A stretch of DNA of 64,000 nucleotides from Glandiceps talaboti (lineage: Eukaryota; Hemichordata; Enteropneusta; Spengelidae). Under the pieces are notes generated by a model. The model did no database searches. It worked only from the letters and a program-made list of their open reading frames with translations, and was not told the DNA's origin. A program made the position numbers and the translations under genes. The stretch lies in assembly GCF_964340395.1 (NCBI RefSeq), contig NC_135555.1, positions 13,773,246 through 13,837,245 of the forward strand, in the 5' to 3' direction. Every line of letters begins with the position of its first letter. Position 1 is the first letter of the stretch. Below, piece after piece: positions 1 through 11,000 of the stretch.

Positions 1-130
1 TAAAGACACAGCTGTAATATTTCATTAAGTTTGAACAATTGATTTTAAGTTTAGCAACCGGAAACAATTACACAGTATGCTTACATATATCTTGATATTC
101 AATTATATATAGTTCAAATGCATTTCTTAC

Positions 131-230
131 CTAACTCTGTACTTTCCTGTATCTTTTCTGTATACTTCAGTAATAGTGAATTGCCAAGTCTTGATCCAAG
201 AAATAAATACCCTTCCTCCATCTTACACAT
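131..230 (-). CDS. CPSF1: CPSF1 coding exon 11
   Basis: 100 nt, acceptor TTTCTAG|ATG, encoding [20 protein letters not shown] then [13 protein letters not shown]. It ends in phase 1 at GTTAG|GTAAGA. Bases 1-130 are the start of the next intron. Confidence 0.95.
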
Positions 231-3200
231 CTAGAAATACAAACAGATAGGATTTACAGTGGAAACCTCTACACACTATGTTAGTGAGATATATCACATC
301 ATTGTGAAACTGCTATGGCTTTCTATCAAAGCTAGTCTCTGACTAAGTAACCCCAGTTCATCAACCTCCTTGCATGCCTGTACGGCTAAAGTAGTTACAA
401 ATACATCACCCTAGTTTGATATGCTAGGGTAGATGCAACTATAACTATATCGTGGCATGTGGTAGGTTACATACATGGTTGACAGTGGTGCCTCAAGTTA
501 ATGAATAAAATCACCCTGTAATCAAGATAGTATAATCGCTTGAAGTATATGTACCTTAAAATGTACACTTGAAGTCTATACAAATGAAAGCTTCACAAGT
601 CTTCCCACTATTCTACTGTGACTTTAGGGTGAGTGTGTAATCATATCAATGAGACACATGACAATAGCAATGACTGTAGTACATTCCTGACAACACTGTC
701 GAGATATTGTAAAAATTTGGGATTCGCTGTTGAGAATTTTTTTTGACTATTTGATAATTTGAGTAGAAATTTTCATCAGTAACAATGAAAACCCAGAGTC
801 CATGAACGTTCACTCTTGTATCAATGTCCAGTGATAGATTAATATCAATATGTCACAAGAATTAGTTTATTTGTCTTGAAACAATCTTGGCAGAAATACC
901 CTACTACTTTTAATAACATACATGGGATTGTGCTACAAAAGATTTCTCCAGTATCACAGTATGTTATCGTTCTAGAAAGGGTGTCGATCTCGACATGTAT
1001 ACAAACTATACAAGATTCTAAATATTGAAGATTGACTTACACATGATGTAAGAACGCTGGCAGCAGCTTTATCAAAGTGAAAACCACGTACACTTCTCAT
1101 TCCATCTGTCATCATGGTTAACACATAGCTGTAAAAGAAATAAGCAAGTTTACATGTTGGCTACGCAGGTGCAAAGATAATGTTTTTGAAAACTTACACT
1201 TCTGTTTGACAGCTAATGTGTATCTGTACAGATAATATTACAAAAACTTGCTTTTCAGCAACACATAAAACTTTAAAGATGTACTGTTTTTACGCAAGGT
1301 TGTTTTCCTGAATTTCTTCTCCCTGATCAATCAAGACATACTCGATAAATGATGGGTGATGTAAACATGGCTATGATTGAAAACATTTATGAAGTGTTCA
1401 AATTACCATAAAACTTTCTACTCACATTTCACCACCTTTGAGTGATATAACAAGTCTGTCATAAGTCACAAAGGATGCCTGGGCACAGTCCAGCGATAGC
1501 TTTACTCCAAATTGTTGTTCTATGAAATAAAATTTTTACATATTTCAATATAACATTTTCTGATCATTTCTGATCAAAGTATTACATAGAAGGGGATTTG
1601 TTTAATTTAAAATATTTTGATATGTTTTGTTTAATTATTCATTGAGGGATATTACAAACAATTTATTCAGCCATTCAAACAAAACACTCGGTCATTTTAC
1701 TTCTCCTTGGTCAAATGTGTGCATTTATTTGGGTTGCACCGTTAACTAAAAAACCATGGTACAAAGTTTCATGTTGAAACAAGTACAACACTGGTAATCC
1801 AGCCTTCAGTTTACTAAGATAGATGCAAACCAAATATATTGTTCTTCAATGTGGTAGATTATACAAGTGGGTGATAGCAGTTCCTCTGTTGTGCGATCCT
1901 ACTCACTTTGTGATCAATATAGTGTAAACATTTGAAGTCCCAAAGAGCACTGTAAATTCATGGAACTCTAAATAAACTAGTTTCAGGGATGATGCCCTAC
2001 TGAGACTATAATTGAACCAACTTCCATTCAATAGCTTATCACTGTTGTATGAACATGTTGCGACAATAGTTTTAGTTTGTTTCTATCTTAGAAAACCGAG
2101 GCTCAACTATCAGGGTGATAACTGCAATGGAGTCAAGATAAATTTCTAGTGAGGCATGTAGTTGTATTCTTGTAGTACTTACTGAGTGGAAATTGAGAAC
2201 TACCATCAGTGAGTCCATTCAGAGATACACCATATGGTGGTACACTTTGATTTAAATACAGTAAGGAGTTGACAGCAAACACTAACACACCTCCTGTAAT
2301 TGAAATAAAAAGAAATGTTTACAGGCGTATGTTGGATTTGGAAAAACAGCTATCTGGGTGACCTACAGAAAAAGTTGATCCTGCATAAGATACTGTAGTA
2401 GCAATCTAAGACCATGGAATTCAAACAGTGGGGTTTAATACTAGCACATATCTCTGATATTGACATTATATTGGTATGTAGAATTGACAACCGTTATCAA
2501 CACACCCCTTACAAAATGATGTATGACATATGGAATCGACAGGAAACACCAATTAACACATTCCTGTACAGTCATTAACACTAGCACGTCTGTGAAAATG
2601 ACACCAAAACTTAAACATCATTGATAGCTTATCAGTTCATTTCTGTGATATTGACAACATATACAAGTGATGACACACCTGTCATACAGAAACAAACCCT
2701 AAATATACAATATGATTTTTTTCTGTACTGATGATAGTATGAAACAAATTCTACCTTTACATTAATTCTGTATAAAAAGTTATGTATTCTTTTTTTTACA
2801 CTTACCGATTGGTTTTGGGATAGGAATGGCTTTGAAGCAGTCAAATGGTAGATTGCCAAGAGACCAGATAACAGGATGAACTCTTTGTTCTATATTCAGT
2901 GAAATAGCTACAATACAGCATGTATCCTTACGGATGGCTACACGTCTGTCAAGTACAAAAAAGAAAGATTCTTGAGAATTGTGACAGGCCATAGTACATG
3001 TAATTCAATAACATTCTCAGTGGTTCAACAGAAACACTTACCCAGGGCATATTCTCAATGGTTCAACAGAAACACTTACCCAGGCCATGTTCTCAATGGT
3101 TCAAAGAGAATAAACAGGGTGGGTTCATAGTAACCATGTAGAAATCTGACATCAATCACATTAATCAACTTGTCATCGATATCATGCAAATTTATCACAT

Positions 3201-6200
3201 AACTTGGCAAGAATGATGACTTGGAACTGAAAGGAAACAGACAAAAAAAAACATGTTAACAGTCTTTGATGACTTGATTTCACATTACTAATCCAACTCA
3301 TTTGTTTACTTTCCCTGTTTTTAAAAGTTCCTTTTGGTCCACAGTCTGATGTCTGCAGTTGCATATAATTAATCAAAGCAAATTTAAAGAAATTAAAAAA
3401 TTCAAATAAATAACAGCTGTGACAATTCTAATATTTGTTGTATTTATTTATTTACCTTCCTGCAAGGACACCATCCTGATCTTCTGTACCACCTTCTCGT
3501 CTAAACGGCAACACAACAAGTTTTCTACCATAGATCAACATCACAGCACATCGGTTGTCAGGGTCTACAATCACTTCAGGGATTTGATAATTTGTAATAT
3601 ATCCATCCTGTGTGACGATACAGATAGATAAAATCATTGATCAAACTTTGGAAATCAAAAGTCAAAAAGTGCCATGATAATTTATGAAACTCAGTTTTGT
3701 ATAGTCGCACTATCCTTCCATGACTCGACTCTGACTGTTGTGACTTCTCAACAGATATACAAATGTATGCACTGGAGAATTGGCAAGACAATTTGGTCTG
3801 GCAGAAAAAGTATGAACTAACACTGCTATTCAATATTATACCATTGAATAGCTTAATTTATCAAATGAAAAGTTCTACTTCAAAATTTCTAGGTGAATCT
3901 CAAATTTTTGCTGACATCTCATCCCCAGTCAGGGGTGTACTACAATAGGCTATCTTGGAAGACACCCTTCACAATGCTGATGAGGTGACAAAACCCCCCT
4001 CCCCTCCCCCTAAATGAACATTCACCAGTGTGACATCAGCATGTTTATATATGATGTAAACCATGATGAAAATTGTAGCGGTCACACCACCAAGATCGAC
4101 GGCCCGATGTAAAAATATGATGGTAAACACATTCAAATACTACTGGAAACCCAGCACTGTATATCACATTAGAAGTAAATTTTAATCAACTTATCAAAAT
4201 CTCAGTAGTAAATACAGAACCTGTTATCATTGAAAGCATACAAGTTTGCGAAATTTGGTTAGAAGTGTGAAAATGAAGTTCAGCAACTTCATTGATGTCA
4301 GACTCCTGACCCTCCCTAAATGAACGAAGTTCGTTTATTGAGCTAATGTGACATTGTGCAATTGTAAATCATAAACACTGTGACTTCTTATAAAACAGTA
4401 ACTGTTACGTTCTCTCTCTTACCTTGAGGGCTTCTTCTTCAAAATAATGTAAAGACAAGGTTTTGAGGTCATGTGTTCCAGGATCATACTCTACAACAGA
4501 TAGCTGGAGAAAAAACATAAATATTCACAACACATCATTAATTAATATTCATAATTAAGCTTATTAATATTCATGACTGTGATTGAAGAAACTTTCATTT
4601 TTCCTTTCATGACATCATACACTTACACTCACACAATTCACACTCCTATCTTGTTCATTCATAGTGCAAGCAATCCAGGTGTGAGGGGAGATAACGCTAT
4701 TCAGGGTAAACTCATCCAATCTAAAGCTTAATAAAACCCACTCCTTGGTACACATACCTTAGCATCTTGAAAGGCAAGACACAGTGCATCTCTAGATGAA
4801 CCAGCTAGTCTTGTACTCTGCATGTTCATGATAGTACCAAATAAACTAAAAGATCCCAAATGTTCCAATTTGTGTTTCTTGGACTTTATATCTGTCAAAT
4901 ACAATTACAAAGAATACATTACTTAGGGGTTTACAATTTTCTAAGAGTATTTTGTATTTAGTGGTTACAGCATAGACCCTTCACCAATGTCGGTGTACGG
5001 TCTATGGTTACCATAACTATTGGAAAGACAGTGTATCATTACACATGAACCAGTGATTATTTTGCATTGGTGAATGTGTATACTAATTACTATTGCTATT
5101 TACACTATGTACAATGAAATACCAAAAACATTCATTATTGCATACCTGGTTATATGCAAAGAAGTATGTGAGTGTTCCATGAAATCACATGCATGTAAAC
5201 TTATATTTTTACCAAAAAAAGGTTCTCATATATTAAAGCATGTATAATAACCTAAGAAGCTAATGATCCATAAGTGTCATAGTGGGTTCTCAGGGTATTT
5301 GCACTCATGCATGTGGTGTTTTCAGCACCACTTTCACTTTCTTTGTTTGTGGAAGTAAGGCCAAAGGGGAGACTACACGCACTTGTGCAAAAGTTCAAAG
5401 TATGCAACACTGGCATGCAGGCCATAATGAGGTTGTGTTATGATATCTATCGACTACAATCAGAAAGAATATATCATATCTGTAGGTTGGTGTTGTTGAA
5501 AAGACTGGTGTTAAAAAGGCTGAAAAAGTGGTGTCTATCAACATATATATATAGACTTCAAGATGAAAAAAAAATTAAGTAAAACTGAGAAATGAAGAAG
5601 ATCGTGACACAGTAGAGGTTTTGATTCCTTCACCATGTAGAGAAGACTACTGTACCTATTGCCTTGTCTGATGACTTGCTAGATGCCTGTAACATAAAAA
5701 AAGACCACATATGAGTTGCAGAAATCAATAAACTCTAACACACTTGTACACTAAATAAAAAACCTGATATTGTGATTAAAACAGTATTTTCATAGGCTCA
5801 AACACTACTGTCATCAATCAAATCCAAAATTTGCTTTTCATTTTCAAGCATTTTTTTTCAAGACATTCTTGAATGTTTATTTTATTGCACCTGTTTATTA
5901 AAGTTGATGTCATTTTTCATATTATTCATAATTATATTTTTGATTTCTTTTAATTGAAGTACCATATTCTTGCACCTTGGGATCAGTTCTACATTTCCTT
6001 GTTCTACACATTCTCGATTTACAGTCAAATATCTAAATTTCTACTCTTCAGATATTTAACTACTACATGCATAGCTAATTTTTTATATTTTATATTAAAT
6101 TTATAAGTTACATGAATAAAGGTGATGACACAAAGTTCACCATAAGTGTAGATAAAATTATAGTAGTGATAACTGCAAACTTGAAGATAAATAACTTTAT

Positions 6201-7043
6201 TTTATTTTCATTTTTTGTGTTGTAGTCTTTAGTGTATACATTTTCAAGCTATTTTTGTGTTTTTGGATCACATGACGGTGACCTCCTTTATTAGTTTTAT
6301 GTATTTCTGTAACCGTCCTCCAAGGATAAATGGAGGTATGTTATTGGAATAAAGACTAAAAACTTGATATATTATACATGTGTATACATCTTAACATGTA
6401 AGCTTAAGTTTACAAAGGTTTTATGTAAATTTGGTGGCTGGCGACAAGTTAAACAACAACTATTTTGATGTTACAAACATTTTTTTCTGATGAGTCACCA
6501 GACTGAGATGCAAGTGTTCAAAAAGTTTCATGATCAGATTTAATACATACCGTAACTCATTAGTTTACAAAAATACTTTGAAGCAAAAGATTACTGCAAT
6601 GCACTATGGCATGAAGACCAAACTGTATCTGTGACATAACTTTGGGTTCACTACAATAATTTGTTATAAAATCAAAATTTGAAGTATACACATAAACATC
6701 TGTACATATGTGTAATAATCAAGATATATCAAGAATGAAAATAGTTGCAATGAACATTTATTTATGATTAAAAGTAAGAGAATAATTTTTTTCAATTGCT
6801 GAAAATATAAAAGGGTGATTGTTTTGAAATAAAAGTCAAAATGTTGGAATTTTTTATAAAACAAAAGGTATAGTGAATTGCCATAGTGTGATTTCTTACC
6901 TCTGTGTCGCCATGGAGACTGTACACATGCAGTTGATTGGCACCCGCGATAACTAAGTTACATTCATCTTTGCTGAAAAAGTTGCAATAAAGGCAGTGTT
7001 CTATCCCAGTAGGTGGGTGGATTTGTTTATATAATGCATACAT
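131..7043 (-). CDS. CPSF1: CPSF1 (CPSF160), N-terminal 11 coding exons, partial gene
   Basis: Large scaffold subunit of the nuclear cleavage and polyadenylation specificity factor; in the family it works with WDR33, CPSF30 and FIP1 to recognise AAUAAA and direct pre-mRNA cleavage. Join (minus): 7043-6900, 5686-5656, 4891-4758, 4503-4423, 3607-3456, 3226-3080, 2945-2806, 2293-2183, 1519-1426, 1128-1041, 230-131. All introns are GT-AG and all phases agree, giving 407 codons plus 1 nt, against about 1,440 residues in human. The residues match the human N-terminal beta-propeller region throughout: [13 protein letters not shown] at the start, [64 protein letters not shown] chose ATG 7043 because human CPSF1 begins at the equivalent Met; an upstream ATG at 7049 would add two residues and has a poorer context. 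The remaining exons lie left of base 1. The gene is divergent from POP4. Confidence 0.95.
231..1040. other. CPSF1 intron 10, nothing recognisable
   Basis: AT-rich and CpG-poor. I see no coding match, repeat array or RNA gene. CPSF1 introns 8 (1520-2182), 7 (2294-2805) and 2 (4892-5655) are equally featureless. Confidence 0.7.
1041..1128 (-). CDS. CPSF1: CPSF1 coding exon 10
   Basis: 88 nt encoding [20 protein letters not shown] then AAASVLTSC. It matches human closely, ends in phase 0, and has donor TCATGT|GTAAGT. Confidence 0.95.
1426..1519 (-). CDS. CPSF1: CPSF1 coding exon 9
   Basis: 94 nt encoding [20 protein letters not shown] then [10 protein letters not shown]. Donor GAAAT|GTGAGT, phase 2; the next exon completes the Ile codon of GGEIYVL. 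Confidence 0.94.
2183..2293 (-). CDS. CPSF1: CPSF1 coding exon 8
   Basis: 111 nt, phase 1 at both ends. It encodes [20 protein letters not shown] then [17 protein letters not shown], matching the human [18 protein letters not shown] stretch. Confidence 0.95.
2806..2945 (-). CDS. CPSF1: CPSF1 coding exon 7
   Basis: 140 nt, acceptor TTGACAG|ACG, donor CCAATCG|GTAAGT. It encodes [20 protein letters not shown] and continues [14 protein letters not shown], one of the best conserved parts of the protein. Confidence 0.96.
3014..3106. repeat. 38-bp tandem duplication carrying the CPSF1 exon 6 splice donor
   Basis: Units begin at 3014, 3052 and 3090 (partial). Each of the first two contains ACTTACCCAGG, the minus-strand CCTGG|GTAAGT donor. 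The unit includes the last coding bases of exon 6, so it arose by duplicating an exon-intron junction. Confidence 0.9.
3080..3226 (-). CDS. CPSF1: CPSF1 coding exon 6, with duplicated 3' end
   Basis: 147 nt encoding [20 protein letters not shown] and on to FEPLRTWPG, as in human. The last part of the exon and its donor CCTGG|GTAAGTG lie inside a 38-bp tandem duplication (3014-3089), so an identical donor occurs 38 nt downstream. The proximal donor is the one that keeps frame with exon 7. Confidence 0.94.
3456..3607 (-). CDS. CPSF1: CPSF1 coding exon 5
   Basis: 152 nt encoding [20 protein letters not shown] and onward through the strongly conserved VLPFRRE stretch. It ends in phase 2 at GGAAG|GTAAAT; the donor is followed by several TAAA repeats. 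Confidence 0.95.
3990..4365. mobile_element. MITE-like dispersed repeat, copy 1 (CPSF1 intron 4)
   Basis: About 375 bp that match, in the same orientation, the element at 35925-36727. Shared stretches include ATGTTTATATATGATGTAAA and TTTGGTTAGAAGT. The right end carries the terminal sequence TTATTGAGCTAATGTGACAT; the left inverted arm seen in the other copy is missing here. Confidence 0.7.
4423..4503 (-). CDS. CPSF1: CPSF1 coding exon 4
   Basis: 81 nt, both ends phase 0. It encodes [20 protein letters not shown] then FEEEALK, almost identical to human over the first 20 residues. Donor CTCAAG|GTAAGA. Confidence 0.95.
4758..4891 (-). CDS. CPSF1: CPSF1 coding exon 3
   Basis: 134 nt, acceptor TTGACAG, donor GCTAAG|GTATGT. 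It encodes [15 protein letters not shown] followed by [18 protein letters not shown], matching the human segment that ends in DALLLSFKDAK. Confidence 0.93.
5656..5686 (-). CDS. CPSF1: CPSF1 coding exon 2 (31-nt microexon)
   Basis: Acceptor TTACAG|GCATCT and donor AATAG|GTACAG enclose 31 nt encoding [10 protein letters not shown], a hydrophilic stretch in the position of the poorly conserved Ser/Lys-rich loop of human CPSF1. It starts in phase 0 and leaves 1 nt, which exon 3 needs to stay in frame. Skipping it would shift the frame. Confidence 0.85.
5687..6899. other. CPSF1 intron 1, AT-rich and without recognisable features
   Basis: 1.2 kb, very AT-rich around 5860-6200 and 6650-6850. The short ORFs on either strand are low-complexity and match nothing I know. 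Confidence 0.7.
6900..7043 (-). CDS. CPSF1: CPSF1 coding exon 1
   Basis: 48 codons, start to HGDTE, then donor GAG|GTAAGA (phase 0). It has exactly the same length in residues as the human segment up to RDAE. A pyrimidine-rich acceptor (CCCCCAG at 7067-7073) lies just upstream, so a separate 5'UTR exon is likely. Confidence 0.95.
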
Positions 7044-7065
7044 TGTCATGTACTCCACCTAACAC

Positions 7066-7860
7066 TCTGGGGGAAAAAACAAACAATAGTCTATATATTA
7101 AAATTCTGCAACAGATAACTGAAAATGGAATGAGTGATATCTGACAGTAACTGGAATTCTACTCAGTACAGTAGTAACTTTAATTTTATACCATGAAAGG
7201 AGGTATTAGTGTATAAGTACAAATGCATCCATATTTACACCATGGAAGTATCATCACTTTGATCACTTTTACCTCCATCTTTACACATAGTACAAGTACA
7301 ACAACCGGTACTGTCTACTGATGATGTAGTAACAACTTCCAATTTCAGCAAGCTGCCTTTACATGTAAAATTGTGTTCATCATGTCTCAGCCTGTCTGAT
7401 GAAAAGTTAAACTGCAAAACAGACTTTCTCAAAATGTTTCCATTTGCTCTTTTGACGCATGATTATTGAATTTACTTCCTGACTTTGCTGATGTTTTTGT
7501 CTGCAATCTTAACGTTATAACACAATCAATGATCATCCAGCATTGTTGACATCGGAAGATCCACAAAATCGCGTAGTCGTATAGCGTGACTTGTACACTT
7601 GGTTGAATTGGGTGAATAACTTATACGATGAATTCACGCTTTAAATATCTTATCTGAATCAAAATAAGTTTGCTACCATTACATATACGTGTAAAAACAC
7701 TTACAAATATCTTTTGAAGTGTAAAATTCACCATCACATGGACGCGGCCATCATGGTTGTTGCAGTGTATGCTGGGAAAACGGGACTGTATGTTGAGGGC
7801 GTGCTCCATCAAGCTCATCCTCATGCAATCACTTCATGTCTACGTCTCCATCTTCCCATG
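7066..7860 (-). other. CPSF1: Probable CPSF1 5'UTR exon(s) and intron
   Basis: A strong acceptor on the minus strand (pyrimidine run then CCCAG, AG at 7067-7068) lies directly upstream of the start codon. A consensus donor ATTT|GTAAGTG is at 7703-7705, so an untranslated exon from about 7705 to about 7860 could splice to 7066. The exon limits are inferred. No coding extension has a counterpart in known CPSF1. Confidence 0.35.
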
Positions 7861-7931
7861 CCGGAGCAACAAGAGACTAAAGTGTGAACAGGAATAAGAT
7901 GGTGTAACAGTGAATTAGTTACAAGACAACT
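7740..7931. promoter_or_regulatory. Candidate bidirectional promoter of CPSF1 and POP4
   Basis: The POP4 start codon (7932) and the inferred CPSF1 5' exon point away from each other across this interval. From about 7540 to 8040 CpGs are clearly more frequent than in the introns on either side, as expected of an unmethylated housekeeping promoter. GCGGCCATCATGG at 7744-7756 resembles a YY1-type site (GCCATnATGG). I see no TATA box in an obvious place. Confidence 0.5.
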
Positions 7932-8042
7932 ATGGCATTGCCAGGCGTACCGTCGAGTTCGACGGAAGCGGCCATTTACTATGGGGCATATAGTGATCTT
8001 CCTGAGCACGTTGTGAAAAATAAAGAAAGTATCGGGTTGGAG
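7932..8042 (+). CDS. POP4: POP4 exon 1
   Basis: 37 codons from MALPGVPSSSTEAAIYYGAY to the donor TTGGAG|GTAATG, phase 0. It is not similar to the vertebrate N-terminus; it is supported by the in-frame splice to exon 2, the good start context and its high CpG content. An upstream start in another exon is possible. Confidence 0.75.
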
Positions 8043-11000
8043 GTAATGTGCAATAATGATTTTGGTTCTGGGACGGCTATCGGGTGGAGGGGGACTGTGA
8101 TGACACATAGCATGTCTGTTCAGTAAACAATATGTATAGCTGTGATACAGAAAATCTAGCCTCGATGTATTGTTTTGTTTATTTACAAGCAAGTCAGCAA
8201 CATAACAAGATATGTAAATAACAACACATGTACATAACTTAACATAACAATATTAACATAACATAAACACAGATATCACTTACTATGACCATCGGATATC
8301 AACATCTTCCTTTCTTAGCAACAACACAGTATTATGATCATATTACATATATTTACATATGAAGAATTTGTGATTTGTGGCATAGAAATGGGGATGCATT
8401 GTTATCAGAACGATGGTAATGGTAGTATGTATGTGCATGGAACTCTCAAAATAATAGATCCATGGAGTGCATGTGTATGTTGTATTTTACATTTTGGGCC
8501 AACAAAAATAACTGTTTGTAGAGTTTAATATAAACACATTGTCTAGCTACATAGTAAAACGACATATGCTTTTTTCTCAAAAAATTATTACACTTTTGAC
8601 TACCTTTTGACATGTCAATAATGGAACAGAGCACTGAATGAGAAAGAGGTTGTTCAGGTTTACACAGTAAACTTTAAACCAGATGGTGACTGGACCAGGT
8701 GGTGATGAAAGCACCGTAAATGTAATGCTCAGAAGCTACATGTGTAAATTGCAGTTTATAACAAAGTTCCCAACATAAACTATTCTGTAGTGAAAATATC
8801 TTCAAGTCGTTGTATGTGATCGTCAAATTGTAATCAAAGTATGGTAAAGAATTCAAGCATGGTGGAGGGTCTATGATTCACATTCTCGCAAGCCAGAACA
8901 CATATTTGTGCTGACGCAACGGAATATGAATTATGATTCAAGCAATTCCAATAACCATAGACCCTCTGGACTATGAAGTAACAGATCTGGTGTGTGTGTT
9001 GGCTATGAACCCCAGTAACTAGGGGTGGGATGGGGTTGAGGTGCACTGTCAGATATCAGGTAAAACATGCAGTGCTTAGTTTCCCATACAATCTACTATT
9101 ATTTTAACACTATATATGTATAATATGTTAAACTATGACTTTGTTTGGTGACCCTGGTAAATTTGTCAATTAATCAATCAGTGAATTTATAAACCGACAG
9201 TTTCCACTATGATGTAAAGTTCAAAGGTGCTGACTTACTGGAAACTGACGTGTGAAATCGGGTAAACGTTACCTACTTATTGGTCTTACCACTGATCTAC
9301 ATCTACATGTACATATGCGCTAAATCTTGTCAAAGCCTATTGAGCAACTCGACGAGGGTGCAGCTACTGACTAAACACACCTACATACTGTACATCTGTA
9401 TTGTATGATCTATTAGTGTAACAAGTAAATGGCATCCATTCAGAATACATTCATCACTATCAGCTGACACTGTATAATGACTATACATGTATTGACATTT
9501 GGAACAGCCAATGTAGGGTATTGGAGTGAAGAGTGGTTCAAATTTTGAAATTTTGCTAGTAGGGAAAATATACATGTTTGTAATACAGCAAGTTTTAAAA
9601 CAAGGCTTGATGTGGTACATGCAGTTTTATTTGGAAATATTATACTAGGAGAATGTGTGTACAATTTTCTTATTTATCCCTCATCATACCTTAAATCATT
9701 CCACTGCTTTTTAATGTACAGTAAGGTAATTAGTTTTACTGCATATATAAACTAAATTTCATTATAGAGGTTACGTACATGATATGTATGTATATATTAT
9801 TTGTGTATACAGGAATACTCAGGGCTCGAAATAGGATTTTTTTTCCACGTGCACAGTGTGCACCTTCACTTTGAAATTTACCTGCACACAGTGTGCACAC
9901 TATATCTCAGTTACACTTTGCAAAATACCTGTATGTTGAAGTAAAACTCAGTGGCAGGATTTAGAGTTAAGGTTTACAATGAGGGGATATATACAAGAAA
10001 AATGGCCACAACTTCCGGACCAACTTTCCAAGGTAGCCTTGCATTCAATGGGGGACCATATTGGATTTTGTCTAAAACCATAGTGTTCAAATATAAATAG
10101 TAAGAATTTATCTAAGAGCAGATTTCTTCATAAACGATATGAATTTTAATAACTATTCCTCTTTGGCAAAATTTCTAGATCAATGGAACAGATTTTGACA
10201 AGGTCCGTACAGGAACTCTGGCCACTGGTTGACATACTACTACTAAATTTGTATATATACACTGCACTAGCTTTTGGTGGAATTGTTAACAATTGTAATT
10301 TATCAATATATTTCACAATTGAGCCAGTGTATACTATTTATAAATTAATTACTATCAACACCTCGAAAGTTGTGTGTCACAGTATCTACTTCAAAAAAGG
10401 TGGTGAACATGTAATATAAACATTGTGATAAGGTAAACAGGGCGCCATTGAAGACTGCGATATATTATGGGATATTGATGTGTAGGAGCTTGGCATTTTT
10501 GATGCATATAAACAAATTTCATCATCACAATGTCTATCTACAGCAGTGCGCCCTAAAGTCAATTTAACATGCCACTGATGCACACAATTTCTAGTGATGC
10601 ACCAAAAATTTGTTGTTCCCCTATCTCTTACCATGTGATGATGACTCACAAGAAATGACAGTTTTTCTCGTTTTGACTATCATTACAGCTATATTACCAC
10701 ACTTGTCTCCTTACCATGAACTCTATCTATGACCAATATTTGTACTAAAAAGTACTTTCTAACCTATCTTAGCACTTTGCATTTCATGCTGTTGTTTTGT
10801 AGTTCTAATAGCTTATTATTTGTTTGGTTTGGTTTTTATTCAGAAATGCACACTAAAGCCAAATGTATTTATTAAATCATTTATGAAGAAAAATGTGCCA
10901 CTGAGGAGATTGATACAAGAAGAGACCAAAAGTATCTTTTCTGCAAAAGCACTTATACTGGATGTTATTAAATCAAAGAAAAAATCAGGAAAGCCCAGAC

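Noticed and set aside
7821-8192. 123-codon minus-strand ORF over POP4 exon 1
   Set aside because: It is antisense to the POP4 first exon; no similarity to any family, and CPSF1 does not need it.
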